Shown here: positions 9,901 to 19,523 of the stretch, one piece after another
Layout of the letters: every line of letters starts with the position of its first letter
Position numbering within the stretch: the stretch's first letter is position 1
NCBI RefSeq assembly: GCF_049537125.1
Contig: NZ_JBMVQY010000004.1
Span: 62,001 to 126,000, forward strand
DNA: 64,000 nucleotides
Direction of reading: 5' to 3'
Source: Limisphaera sp026417315
GTDB lineage: Bacteria; Verrucomicrobiota; Verrucomicrobiia; Limisphaerales; Limisphaeraceae
Notes under the pieces: model-generated
The model's input: the letters and a program-made list of their open reading frames with translations, nothing else
What the model was told of the DNA's origin: nothing
The model's database searches: none
Made by a program: the position numbers and the translations under genes

Positions 9901-9972
9901 GCGGTGCGAGTCCCAGTAGGTCCGCAGGGCCAGCGTTATTATCGGGTTCAGGTCGAACTGCCACGTCGCTAG
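6961..9972 (+). CDS. Large exported protein of unknown function, TN-rich, C-terminal YYRV-type module
   Basis: The 1003-residue product begins MMKRKWRARNWAAVWVLWLGML and has a likely signal-peptidase site after PPAQAA. I do not recognise the long central region. It is beta-rich in character, with many Asn/Thr and the motifs VTN, GTN and STN, and could be an irregular beta-helix or an autotransporter-like passenger. Near the end is a calcium-binding thrombospondin-3-like repeat (DSDGDGIPNALDPVPV, about residues 882-897). The final 80 residues (FVILTWPSLPG...VYESASLTAPNW...GQRYYRVQVELP) form the C-terminal module also seen in the neighbouring exported proteins. The ATG overlaps the previous stop codon (ATGA), indicating translational coupling. 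Confidence 0.78.
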   Translation: MMKRKWRARNWAAVWVLWLGMLVPPAQAADELFLNSGVLRAVFPPEPLPVIDARRVVNLGILALTNALLPGPIEFQNVLFITNRGQWWGSPGYRLETIDPQGNPQRRMAAVFHNEGLLHPNAAEVSTDLWLLVQATNIINRGRLEIGPFGQINLTGHNLDLRGGELRYVESGDTNFALRTYDIYWGFNTNALNPFTTFSWAFAPPLISDPHWVTTLQDIFYQSMLTQVTLPAGFDTHVQISDAGNNNFLIQAVYVYNASLEIQTEVRMIPNLRVVRWSGLVTNPVTRFIQTNEVYLTEFLTPENYNYNLTNGSLYIASVNPAGAFRPFNFVVSSVPPPFYNAMPVVAPSGYDPTLLTMGTNATPESTNSGYFTKLIPAVMLPSSSQIGSGFSNVLGRMELVAGSALDLREARLNVPSYLRLDGTNHFVGSTNAQIEAPFSDIRLSSTNGLLEIRHLQLPRVPRMVGDLRAWVGMWTNITATGEGLWYRVLMISNYFEPSAEPMIQDLELRSPRSPYEVRVADKLNVLRSALIDAERVTLTTNLPPGRELPPWLLAPFHPRGELNFLSNTIAWAESFPRLRYLTNEGNITVSNAASLLGLRRPPWSPSVFQEPYEAVINKGSVDAHGLEIWSRFVQNEGALLSWFGPLRIRAGEMRLGSPETNLLGRIEAPLANVELGADGIQVTNHTIQAGRRLVLGGTNYLGDADTTNNVFTARDGLTLTVRPAAGDLRGTTITNFAPAYAYNVTVWAGEDRGATPEGFTNNAAIGRLLLDGQFGSVFRFQGLGVSNALYVDQLILLNYATNELNNAFVALDIAPNLVVYYADLWVGNRRLAEPVDSSRYNQGRLRWVRDYAGGFYGSTNLVIGSLEIRINAALRESTELDSDGDGIPNALDPVPVLVPEAVTPADVPLTAQWQTGATPFVILTWPSLPGAVNTVYESASLTAPNWQVVLKTNFATLPLPADVPCWDPACWTNVLPGRAAVRVPVGPQGQRYYRVQVELPRR

Positions 9973-9990
9973 AACGCCTTTTCTCGAGCT

Positions 9991-12900
9991 ATGATCCGAT
10001 TGAGTCGCATGCCTTGGAACAACGCTCGGACCGCGTGGCCGGTGGCCGCTCTGCTGGCCGTGGCATGGCTGGGAGCGAGTCACTTGGACGCCCAACCGGC
10101 CAACGACAGTTTCGCCAACGCCGAGGAGATTAGCGGAGTCTTTGGCAGTGTGACCAACGATCTGAGCCAGGCGACCGCCGAGCCGGGCGAACCAAATCAC
10201 GCGGGTTTTCTACCCCTGCAAACCGTCTGGTACAAATGGACCGCGCCAAAGGGCGGGGAGGTCCAGTTGGACACGCTGGCCAGTCCGGGTGGCCCCGACA
10301 CCGTTTTGGCGGTTTATACCGGGGAAACCCTGAGCAGGCTCCGGCAAGTGGCCGCTAATGATGATCTGCCCCCGCGGGATTACCGGAAGATCCCATATGG
10401 CACCTTGGGACAGACCGGCTTTCGGGTTCTGCTGGGAGCCCCAAGTGCAGTACGGTTCAATGCGCAAGTGGGCCGGACCTATTACATCGCCGTAGGCCTC
10501 AAGGCCTCCTTACTCGGTGCGGCGAGCGGCCAAGTGGTCCTGAGCTGGGCCTATCACCCCGGAGGCGTGTTTCGGTTCGCAACGGAAGACATTTTCCCGC
10601 AGATCACTCCCGAGGGCGTTCGGGATGTTCCGGTCTACCAGTGCTCGGAGTGGGAGGGACTTGCGGCGGAAGACGCAAGCACTCGGCAGACCTACTACCA
10701 GTTCGGTGTGCCGGGCGTCCTGGTGACCGTGACGCGGGTGGCAGGCTCCACGGGCCGTATGCTGGTGGATTACAGCACCGAGGAGATCCTCGAGTCCGAA
10801 GTGCTGGTGCCGGGGCAGGAGATTCCGGCCGTGGCAGGGATGGATTTCCTGCCGATCCAGGGAACGTTGGTCTTCGACCACGGGGAGATGACAAAGCGCC
10901 TCGTGATTCAGGTGCTTCCGGATGGCGGAATCCCCCAGACCAACCGGAGTTTCGCCATCGTGCTCTCGAACGCCCGTCCGGACCCATCGGAGAGCTCCGA
11001 GGTTGCACCGCCCCGGATCGACGGCGCGTTCGCCCGGGCGATTGTCCGCATCCTGGATGCCGATATCGATCCGGTCTGGGAACGCAATTTCCAACCCATC
11101 GGGACGAATGATCCGCCGGATCTCCTCTTCATGCCGACGAACCCGATTCTCAACTTCTATCGAGTGGCGCATCGGACCACCGAAGATGTGAACGAATATT
11201 GGAGCCAGGTTTCGATCTGGGTCACGCGGTCGGGGACAAACCGCGACAGTGTGTCACTCCGATATCGAGTGAACAATTTCCTAGGGGCCGGTGATCCGGC
11301 AGATCCTGCGGAGATGGATAACAACGTTTTTCCGCTGCAACCCGGCTCCGACTATGCCACCCCCACCCCCCCGGACGATCCGATTGGCATTCGGGGCACC
11401 AACTCGGACTTTGAGGTTACCGGGAACTACACTTTTCCCGGTGGAGGCAGCTTGGATTGGGGGCAAAATGACTTCCGTGACAAGGCAATTACGCTCACGA
11501 TTACCAATGATCCGCTGACCGAGTTCAACGAAGACTTCCAGCTGTTCCTGTACCGGAATGTGGACAATCAGCCCACGCTGGTGGGGACGGTGAACCAAAC
11601 CACCGTGACGATCCTTTTCGATGATCGGGATCCGCCGGCGGGCTCGGTGGACCAGTTCCACAATCCGGACTTCGGTGCCTCTATGGTGCCGCCCATCACC
11701 ACGTCGCCGGCGAATCTGGCCGCCCCGGGCGCCGACGGGGTGGTTTACGACCTGACAGTTCAATCGGACAACCGGACAATCATCGTCGGAGACTTTACCT
11801 CGTATAACACCATCCGCCGGCCGCGGATTGCCCGATTGAACGTGGACGGCTCGTTGGATACCAGCTTCGATCCGGGAGCGGGCGCGGATGCGTTCATTCA
11901 TGCGATTGCGCCAGTACCGGGCGGCCAATGGGTCATCGCGGGCGGGTTCAGTTCTTACAACGGACAACCACGCATGCGCGTGGCGCGCATTTTGAGCAAT
12001 GGCGGGCTGGACACCTCGTTCGATCCGGCGGACGGCCCCAACGACACCGTATGGGCGGTGGCACCGCGGGCGGATGGCAAGGTGTACATCGGGGGCGCGT
12101 TCACGAGTGTGAATGGCATCCCGCGGCCTTATGTGGCACGGCTGAATCGAGATGGCTCCTTGGATACGAGTTTTGATCCGGGACCCAATGGCCCGGACGG
12201 CCCGGTCTGGTCGCTGGCAATCCAGATGGATGGCAAGTTGCTCATCGGGGGTGAATTCCGCACCGTGGGGGGTCTCGTGCGGGGAGGCATTGCCCGGTTG
12301 CTGGACGATGGACGCTTGGACATGAGCTTCGATCCGGGCGCGGGTACAGACGGAACGGTTTACGCGGTGCGGGTGCAGAGCGATGGCAAGATTCTGATTG
12401 GCGGTGAGTTTTCGCAAGTCAACCTGGGCCGGCGATACAACTTGGCGCGTTTGACCACGACCGGAGCCCTCGATGCGGATTTCGATCCGGGCAGCACTGG
12501 TACCGACGGGCCCGTGTACACCATCGCCCTGGCTGGTGCGAGCATCTACATCGGTGGCAGTTTCGATTCGTACAACGGAACGCCGCGTCGGAGCTTTGCC
12601 CGATTGAATCCCGACGGGACGTTGGACACTTCCTTTTTGGACACCGCTTACAACCAGTTTGCCGGGTTGTTCCGGGCGCGGTTTGCGGATCCGCGCGGGG
12701 TAGTGTTGGCGGCGGGGGTTCAAACGGACGGTAACGTGATGATCGCGGGTCAGTTCTCCAAGGTTGGCGGCGGGCAGGCCTCCCGGTTGACCCGTCCCGA
12801 GGCCAATGGGGATCCGAATCTCTGGGTGGAACCGAAGGCGCGGGACGGCGTCCGGAACCGGCTGAACGTCGCCCGCCTCCTGGGAGGGATCACGCCGGGG

Positions 12901-15900
12901 CCGGGCAGTATTGGATTCGCCCAAACGGGTTACACGGCCAATGAAAACCAGGCTTTCCTCTCGGTTACCTTACAACGAGTCAACGGGAGTCTTGGTTACC
13001 TGAGCGCCAATTTTGAGATCGAAGATGGCCTGGCTCTGAGTGGCACTGATTACCAATACAACGCGGTGCCCCCGATCTATCTCACCTCTTGGAATGCCAC
13101 ATGGCCGGCCAGTGAGCCGACCTCCACCAGCCGCATGGTGAGCGATGGTTTGTTTGGCGATAACTTTGTGCCGGTCTCGATTTACGGCACACGGTATTTC
13201 AGCTATCAGGAAGGGTGGCTGAATGTCGCGTTGTTCAATGACAGCATCAGTCAGGGGGATCGGAACACCACGTTCCGGTTGTCCAATCCCACCTTTGCTG
13301 ATGTCTTTTTCCTTGGGGGAGAGAACATTCCGCTGGGTGGTGCATTGGGTCGGTCCCAGGTGCCGTTCAATATTGTCGACGATGACCGGCGCTCCGGGGT
13401 GCTGGGCTTTGCTCTGACGAATTTTGTCGTGGTGGAAAACGTCGGGCAGGCGGTAATCACTGTGATCCGTACGAATGGAGCTTTTGGCGCCGTGTCTTGC
13501 AGGTATGAGGTTGTATCGGGTGGCACAGCTACGGCTGGCACAGATTACCAGACGCGCTCGGGGACGCTGACGTTCTTGAACGGGGAGACCAACAAGACCT
13601 TTACGATCCCGATCCTGAACGACAGTCAGGTGGAACCGGATGAAACGGTCTTGCTCCGGCTTGCCGGGCCGGTGGGCGGCGGCGCTGCACTCGGGTTGAC
13701 CAACGCAGTGTTGACTGTAATCGACGACGACACCCCTGGCGGAAAGCTGAATTTCGGTCAGTCCGTGTTCGGGGCAGTGGAAGGTGCGGGGCAGGCGGTC
13801 ATCACCGTGGTGCGGGTGGGCAGTGGCGCGGGCACGCTCACAGTCACGGCGGTGACCGAGCCGGGCACGGCAACGGCGGGTGAGGACTATGTCCCGGTCA
13901 GCACCAACCTGACCTGGGCCCACGGAGATGTGACACCAAAGAGCTTTGCCGTTCCCGTGGTGAATGACATGGACATTGAACCGGACGAAACGGTTACCCT
14001 GCGCCTCCTAAATCCGACGCTCAACGGCCTTCCGAATCCGGTTTCATTGGGCCCGCAATCGACCGCCCTCTTGGTGATTACCAATGACGACCGGCTGGGC
14101 TTTGTAGCTTTCCCGACGACTGTGTACCGGGTTAACGAGAACGGTGGAACGGCATTGATCACTGTAGTGCGGACGGATGGGGCCGCGGGCGCGGTGTCCG
14201 TGAACTACAGTGCGAGCGGGGGCACGGCGACTCCCAACTACCATTTCGTTCCCACGAGCGGAACACTGACCTTCGGACCTGGCGAGGTCGCCAAGAGTTT
14301 TGCGGTTCAGATCTTGGACAACGGAGACCAAGAGAGCGGGGACCGGTTCGTCACGCTCACACTGTCAGGCGCGGCACCGGGGTCTGCGCTTGGACAACCG
14401 GCCATAGCGATCCTGCGGATCGTGGACGATGAAAGCTTTAACGAGCCCGCGGGTGAGCTGGACTCACTGTTCGTGCAAGGTCATTTCAACGATGCCGTGC
14501 TGGCCCTGGCTCGACAGCCCGATGGGAAGTTGGTGGTGGGCGGAGACTTTACTGTGGCCAACTCGGCGACCCGGCAGCGTTTGGCCCGGTTGCTGGACGT
14601 AGATGGAAGTTTGGATCCCACGTTCGTCGCCTCGGTCAACGGGACGGTATATGCGCTGCTGGCCCAGCAGGACGGCAAGGTAGTAGCGGGCGGGGCCTTC
14701 TCGATGGTCAACGGGGTCATTCGCAACGGGCTGGTGCGGCTGCAGACCAACGGCGTGGTGGACACCGCGTTCGATCCCGGTGGGGGTATGGATCAACCCG
14801 TTTTCGCGCTGGGCGAGATCCTCTGGCAGGGTGGACGAAAGATCCTCGCAGGCGGAGCCTTCACCACGGTACGGGGGGTCAGCCGGCGTGGAGTCGTGCG
14901 GCTGAACGATGATGGAGCAGTGGACACCACCTTCGATCCGGGCTCGGGCGCCAATGGCACGGTGTATGCCCTGGTGGTGTACCCGACGAACAGTGTTCAT
15001 GCCGGGAAGGTACTTCTCGCGGGTGAGTTTACTGAATTCAACGGCCAGATCACGCCCGGGGTCGTCCGATTGAATCCGGACGGTTCGGTGGATCCGACCT
15101 TCCGAGTCGGAACCGGCGCCGACGGTGCCGTGCGAGCGTTGCTGCTGCAGCCGGACGGCCGGATTCTCGTCGGCGGCGGGTTTACGAGTTTCAATGGTCA
15201 GCCGAGGATCCGTTTGGCTCGACTGAACGACGATGGCACGTTGGATGGCTCGTTCGACCCCGGCTTGGGGGCGAACGATACAGTGTGGGCTCTGGCACTG
15301 CAGCCGGATCAGCGGATTGTGGTCGGCGGTGCGTTCACCCGCTGCAGCGGGGTTACCAGGGGCGGGATTACGCGGTTGAACCCGGACGGCAGCGTGGACC
15401 CGAGCATCAACTTTGGTGCGGGAGCCGACGCTTTTGTGGCGACCCTGGTGATGCAACCGGATGCGAAGATCGTTCTGGGCGGTGGCTTCAGCACGTATGA
15501 CGGTCAGCCGCGGCATCGACTGGCGCGCATTTATGGTGGCTCCGTAGCTGGCTCCGGCCGGTTCGAGTTCGCGCGTGGCCGGTTCGTCGTCTGGGAAGAC
15601 CAGACCAACGCTGTGGTCACGTTGCGCCGGCGCGGCGGAACAGCCAATGCGCCTGGCGGTCAGCCGATCCGGGTGCAACTGACCACTGCGGATGGGACTG
15701 CCACCAATGGAGTGCATTATCGGGGTGGTGGGTTCGAGGTGGCGTTCCCTGAGGCCGAGGTCTTCGCACAGGTGCAGGTCCCGTTAGCGGACGATTTTGA
15801 GCTGAACCCGGCACGGACGTTCCAGGTCGTGATCACCAACTTGGAACCTGCGGGGGCTCCGGGTCTGGCCCTCGGTAACCAGCCTGTGGCGGAGGTCTTG

Positions 15901-18900
15901 GTTGTCAGCGACGACACGGGCGTGAGCTTCTCGGCTGCGGATTACGCGGTCAGTGAGAACATTGTGGGCGGCACGGCCCGAATCACGCTGACACGCCAGG
16001 GCAATTTGGAGCGGACCACCGTGGTGGACTTCACCACCCTGACCAATGGGACGGCAACGGCGGGACTGGACTTCCGTCATGTCACCAACACCGTGACGTT
16101 CCTGCCGGGAGACACGGTCCGCTTGCTATTCATTCCCATCCTTGATGATACCTTGCCGGAGACGGAGGAAACGGTCTGGATGGCGCTGACCAATGTGACC
16201 GGCGGTTTCCTGATCCACCCGTATCAAGGAGTCCTGACCATCTTGGATGACGAACGGGCGCCCGGTGAGATCCGCTTTGTTCAAACGAACTTTGTGGTGA
16301 GCGAGGCGGCTGGCCGCGCGGAGATCTCCTTGGTGCGAACGAACGGCCGCAGCGGGACGGTCAATGTTGGCTACGTGACGCGCGAGGTCAGCGCCACCGC
16401 CGGGTTGGACTTCATCCTGACGGCGGGCACTCTCACCTTCGGTGACGGCGAAACCAACAAAACCATTGTTGTGCCGATTCACAATGACGCCTTGGTGGAG
16501 GGCGACGAGCTCTTCGAGGTGGCCCTGACCAATGTTACAGGTGGAGCCCGGTTGATCGGGCTCACGAACCTTGCCGTGGTCATTCAGGACGACGAGACCG
16601 GATTCGCCTTTGCCTCTTCCACATTCCAAGCAGGAGAATCTGAGCCGGGCTTAACGTTTGTGGTGCGCCGGGTGGGCAACACCAATATGGCCGTGCAGGT
16701 CGGCTACGTGACCGAGGATGAAACTGCGACAGCCGGAGAGGATTATGTGCCGGCGGCGGGCACGCTGAGCTTTGCGCCGGGTGAATCGCTGAAGTCGGTC
16801 AGCGTGAGCCTGCTGGAGGAGGGTCGGGTGGAAGGGGACGAGACCTTCCGGCTGCGCCTGCGTCAGCCGGGTGCCGGGACAGAGATTCTGCAGCCGTTCG
16901 CGGTAGGGGTCATCTTGGACAACGATGCCGGGTTCAAGTTGGCAACCAACCGTTACGTGGTCATGGAGAGCCATACCAACGCTGTGGCCACCAATATCGT
17001 GATCGAGGTGGTCCGCGTGGGCTCGTTGCATGGGACGAACAGTGTGGGCTATACCGCGGTGAGCGGCACGGCCACGGCGGGACAAGACTTCGGGGCGGTC
17101 GGTGGCACGTTGGTGTTCACCAATGGTGAAGCAAGCAAGACGGTCGTCGTGCCGCTCCTTGACGATACGGAGGTCGAAGGGTTGGAGCAGTTCGGCTTTG
17201 AACTGTCGAATCCGGACACGAACTCGGTGATCTTGGAGCCGTCCAACGCCGTGATCAGCATTGTGGACGACGATGCGGGTTTGCGGCTGTTGCAGCCCTC
17301 GTACACAGTCTCGGAGGGCGGCGTCCTCGTTACCCTCACCGTTGTACGATCCAACGTGTTGGATTCGACGGTGTCGGTCGAGTGGCGTACCGAGGATGGA
17401 TCGGCGATTGCCGGCCGGGATTATATCTCCGGTGCAGGTCGACTGGCATTTAGCAACGGAGTCACTGCGCAGACGGTCACCTTGTTCCTATTGGACGACA
17501 CCGAAGAGGAGGGTACTGAGACCTTCAGCGTTCGGCTTTTCAATGTGGTGGGTCCGGCGACGCTGCTGCCGCCAGAAGTCGCCACCGTGACAATCGTGGA
17601 CAATGATGGGGGCGTAATTGTACCGGCAGGTTCCCGGCTGTTGTCGGATCCCAACGGGAACGGGGCACTGGATCCGGGCGAGCAGGTGACGGTGCGGTTT
17701 GCCCTGCGGAATGCCGGCTCGGTGCCGGTGACGAATCTCGAAGCCACGCTGCTGCCGACCAACGGCGTGGTGGATCCGAGCGGCCCCCAGAGTTACGGCG
17801 CCCTCACGCCCGGCGGCCCGTCTCAATCCCGGGACTTTAGCTTCACCGTCCAAGGGACCAACGGAAGTATCGTCCGCGCCACTTTCCAGGTTCGAGACGG
17901 TGTCATGGATCTGGGGCGCGTGACCTTTAGTTATCTCCTGGGGACGCGGACGGCCACCTTCTCCAACACGGCTGCGATCGAGATCCCGGACGATCAACCG
18001 GCCAATCCATACCCCTCCGTGATCACCGTTACGGGCATGGTAGGGGTGGTCAGTCAGACCTTGGTGACCATCACGAATCTGTATCACACTCGACCAAGCG
18101 ACATTGACATGCTGCTGGTGAGTCCGGGTGGACAACGGGCAATCGTGATGTCGGATGCTGGCGGCGGCTTCTGGATCACCAATGTTACGCTAAGGTTCGA
18201 GGACGGGGCTTCAAGCTCGCTCCCGGACTCGGCGCCGTTGACCAACGGGGCATTCAAACCGACGAATTACGGGCAGTTCGATCTCTTCGAGCCCCCGGCG
18301 CCCACACCTCCATACAGCAATGTGTTGTCGGCCTTTAATGACGGCAATCCCAACGGCCAGTGGCGCTTGTTCATCCGGGACGATGCCCCGCTCCAGTCGG
18401 GTCACATCCGCAGCGGCTGGTGGCTGACCGTCACCACGAGCGGCCGGTTCCTGCCGGAGGCCGATGTCTCCGTGGCAGGCCAGGTGGCGCCCTCGGCTGT
18501 AGTGGGCAGCAACTGGATCCTGCGGATTACGGTGACCAACCACGGGCCGTGGGCGGTGTCGGGTGTGAACCTGACGAATCTCGTACCGGCAGGTCTGGAT
18601 CTGGTGGCCATCCAGGTGTCGCGGGGCCAGCTTGCGACCAACAACAGTGGCCTGGGCTGGTCCGTGGGCGCACTGGACATGGACCAGTTTGCCACGGCGA
18701 CCCTGACGCTGAGGGCGCCACAGCCGGGCACGTATCAGTGGACAATCGGTGGTTGGCCTGTCGAAGCCGAGGCACATCCAGGAAACAACACCGCTGATCT
18801 GCAGATCGAGGTCATTCCGCCTCGGGCGGATCTGGAGGTCTTCCTTGTGGACGATCCTGATCCGGTGACGCTCGGTGGCACTGTCACGTACACGGCCACG

Positions 18901-19401
18901 GTAACCAACCGGGGTCCCGGCACGGCAATCTCTGTTGCTCTGACCAACCAGCTGCCTGCCGGATTCCAACTGGTGCGCGCTTGGCCGGTGTACCTCCAAG
19001 TGGGGAATGCTGTGGTGTTCCGCGACCTGGGAGATCTGGGAGCCGGGCAGGTCTTGTCAGTAAGTGTGACGGCTCGGCCCACGATGGCGGGTGAGTTTCC
19101 GGCAAGCGTCTTTGTGGGCTCGACCACCGACGACCCGGCCAAGGCGAACAATGTGGCCACGGTGCGCACGACCGTCCGTCCGGCGCAGTTGCGATTGCAG
19201 GCGCGCTTGGTGGCGGGCGGGTTGGAGCTGAGCTGGCCGGCTGACCTTGGCCTGGTGATCGTGGAACGCGCGGAGAGTCTGACACCGCCGGTGCAGTGGG
19301 CCCCGGTGGTAGTAACTCCCGTGCGGGACGGAGACCAGTACCGGGTGACGTTGCCCACGACAGGCGCCGGAGGGTTCTTCCGGATTCGCCCCGGTCCGTG
19401 A
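9991..19401 (+). CDS. Giant exported Calx-beta / delta-60 repeat / P-domain / DUF11 protein
   Basis: The 3136-residue product has a signal peptide ending near SHLDAQPA. The domain order, read from repeats, starts with a pre-peptidase-like beta domain (about 35-190, ANDSFANAEEISG...VWYKWTAP) and degenerate Calx-beta domains (190-580). A first block of delta-60 repeats (583-963) has units like LDTSFDPG...DGKVYIGGAFTSVNG. Next come about four Calx-beta domains (970-1477), each with GTATAGxDY...GTLTF and closing IxDDD. A second delta-60 block (1490-1848) and about six more Calx-beta domains (1855-2537) follow. The tail has an NGALDPGEQV-type domain, a proprotein-convertase P domain (about 2650-2820), two DUF11 domains (2823-3060), and a C-terminal module ending GGFFRIRPG. 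Calx-beta domains bind calcium, so a rigid surface adhesin or matrix protein is likely. No catalytic domain was seen. It sits 18 bases after the previous gene. Confidence 0.9.
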   Translation: MIRLSRMPWNNARTAWPVAALLAVAWLGASHLDAQPANDSFANAEEISGVFGSVTNDLSQATAEPGEPNHAGFLPLQTVWYKWTAPKGGEVQLDTLASPGGPDTVLAVYTGETLSRLRQVAANDDLPPRDYRKIPYGTLGQTGFRVLLGAPSAVRFNAQVGRTYYIAVGLKASLLGAASGQVVLSWAYHPGGVFRFATEDIFPQITPEGVRDVPVYQCSEWEGLAAEDASTRQTYYQFGVPGVLVTVTRVAGSTGRMLVDYSTEEILESEVLVPGQEIPAVAGMDFLPIQGTLVFDHGEMTKRLVIQVLPDGGIPQTNRSFAIVLSNARPDPSESSEVAPPRIDGAFARAIVRILDADIDPVWERNFQPIGTNDPPDLLFMPTNPILNFYRVAHRTTEDVNEYWSQVSIWVTRSGTNRDSVSLRYRVNNFLGAGDPADPAEMDNNVFPLQPGSDYATPTPPDDPIGIRGTNSDFEVTGNYTFPGGGSLDWGQNDFRDKAITLTITNDPLTEFNEDFQLFLYRNVDNQPTLVGTVNQTTVTILFDDRDPPAGSVDQFHNPDFGASMVPPITTSPANLAAPGADGVVYDLTVQSDNRTIIVGDFTSYNTIRRPRIARLNVDGSLDTSFDPGAGADAFIHAIAPVPGGQWVIAGGFSSYNGQPRMRVARILSNGGLDTSFDPADGPNDTVWAVAPRADGKVYIGGAFTSVNGIPRPYVARLNRDGSLDTSFDPGPNGPDGPVWSLAIQMDGKLLIGGEFRTVGGLVRGGIARLLDDGRLDMSFDPGAGTDGTVYAVRVQSDGKILIGGEFSQVNLGRRYNLARLTTTGALDADFDPGSTGTDGPVYTIALAGASIYIGGSFDSYNGTPRRSFARLNPDGTLDTSFLDTAYNQFAGLFRARFADPRGVVLAAGVQTDGNVMIAGQFSKVGGGQASRLTRPEANGDPNLWVEPKARDGVRNRLNVARLLGGITPGPGSIGFAQTGYTANENQAFLSVTLQRVNGSLGYLSANFEIEDGLALSGTDYQYNAVPPIYLTSWNATWPASEPTSTSRMVSDGLFGDNFVPVSIYGTRYFSYQEGWLNVALFNDSISQGDRNTTFRLSNPTFADVFFLGGENIPLGGALGRSQVPFNIVDDDRRSGVLGFALTNFVVVENVGQAVITVIRTNGAFGAVSCRYEVVSGGTATAGTDYQTRSGTLTFLNGETNKTFTIPILNDSQVEPDETVLLRLAGPVGGGAALGLTNAVLTVIDDDTPGGKLNFGQSVFGAVEGAGQAVITVVRVGSGAGTLTVTAVTEPGTATAGEDYVPVSTNLTWAHGDVTPKSFAVPVVNDMDIEPDETVTLRLLNPTLNGLPNPVSLGPQSTALLVITNDDRLGFVAFPTTVYRVNENGGTALITVVRTDGAAGAVSVNYSASGGTATPNYHFVPTSGTLTFGPGEVAKSFAVQILDNGDQESGDRFVTLTLSGAAPGSALGQPAIAILRIVDDESFNEPAGELDSLFVQGHFNDAVLALARQPDGKLVVGGDFTVANSATRQRLARLLDVDGSLDPTFVASVNGTVYALLAQQDGKVVAGGAFSMVNGVIRNGLVRLQTNGVVDTAFDPGGGMDQPVFALGEILWQGGRKILAGGAFTTVRGVSRRGVVRLNDDGAVDTTFDPGSGANGTVYALVVYPTNSVHAGKVLLAGEFTEFNGQITPGVVRLNPDGSVDPTFRVGTGADGAVRALLLQPDGRILVGGGFTSFNGQPRIRLARLNDDGTLDGSFDPGLGANDTVWALALQPDQRIVVGGAFTRCSGVTRGGITRLNPDGSVDPSINFGAGADAFVATLVMQPDAKIVLGGGFSTYDGQPRHRLARIYGGSVAGSGRFEFARGRFVVWEDQTNAVVTLRRRGGTANAPGGQPIRVQLTTADGTATNGVHYRGGGFEVAFPEAEVFAQVQVPLADDFELNPARTFQVVITNLEPAGAPGLALGNQPVAEVLVVSDDTGVSFSAADYAVSENIVGGTARITLTRQGNLERTTVVDFTTLTNGTATAGLDFRHVTNTVTFLPGDTVRLLFIPILDDTLPETEETVWMALTNVTGGFLIHPYQGVLTILDDERAPGEIRFVQTNFVVSEAAGRAEISLVRTNGRSGTVNVGYVTREVSATAGLDFILTAGTLTFGDGETNKTIVVPIHNDALVEGDELFEVALTNVTGGARLIGLTNLAVVIQDDETGFAFASSTFQAGESEPGLTFVVRRVGNTNMAVQVGYVTEDETATAGEDYVPAAGTLSFAPGESLKSVSVSLLEEGRVEGDETFRLRLRQPGAGTEILQPFAVGVILDNDAGFKLATNRYVVMESHTNAVATNIVIEVVRVGSLHGTNSVGYTAVSGTATAGQDFGAVGGTLVFTNGEASKTVVVPLLDDTEVEGLEQFGFELSNPDTNSVILEPSNAVISIVDDDAGLRLLQPSYTVSEGGVLVTLTVVRSNVLDSTVSVEWRTEDGSAIAGRDYISGAGRLAFSNGVTAQTVTLFLLDDTEEEGTETFSVRLFNVVGPATLLPPEVATVTIVDNDGGVIVPAGSRLLSDPNGNGALDPGEQVTVRFALRNAGSVPVTNLEATLLPTNGVVDPSGPQSYGALTPGGPSQSRDFSFTVQGTNGSIVRATFQVRDGVMDLGRVTFSYLLGTRTATFSNTAAIEIPDDQPANPYPSVITVTGMVGVVSQTLVTITNLYHTRPSDIDMLLVSPGGQRAIVMSDAGGGFWITNVTLRFEDGASSSLPDSAPLTNGAFKPTNYGQFDLFEPPAPTPPYSNVLSAFNDGNPNGQWRLFIRDDAPLQSGHIRSGWWLTVTTSGRFLPEADVSVAGQVAPSAVVGSNWILRITVTNHGPWAVSGVNLTNLVPAGLDLVAIQVSRGQLATNNSGLGWSVGALDMDQFATATLTLRAPQPGTYQWTIGGWPVEAEAHPGNNTADLQIEVIPPRADLEVFLVDDPDPVTLGGTVTYTATVTNRGPGTAISVALTNQLPAGFQLVRAWPVYLQVGNAVVFRDLGDLGAGQVLSVSVTARPTMAGEFPASVFVGSTTDDPAKANNVATVRTTVRPAQLRLQARLVAGGLELSWPADLGLVIVERAESLTPPVQWAPVVVTPVRDGDQYRVTLPTTGAGGFFRIRPGP

Positions 19402-19523
19402 GCCCGTGGATGGTGTGAGGTTTTAGATCGCAAGGCGTGCCACGAGGCTGCCAGGGCGTCTGAGGAAAGGACGCTCGACGTCTGGCGCAGTGAAGCGTAG
19501 GTTTTCGACCGGTGAAACGTCCG

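Noticed and set aside
11740..15535. Possible DNA minisatellite or CRISPR-like array
   Set aside because: The periodicity comes from delta-60 protein repeats; the units are diverged at DNA level and lie in one long open frame.
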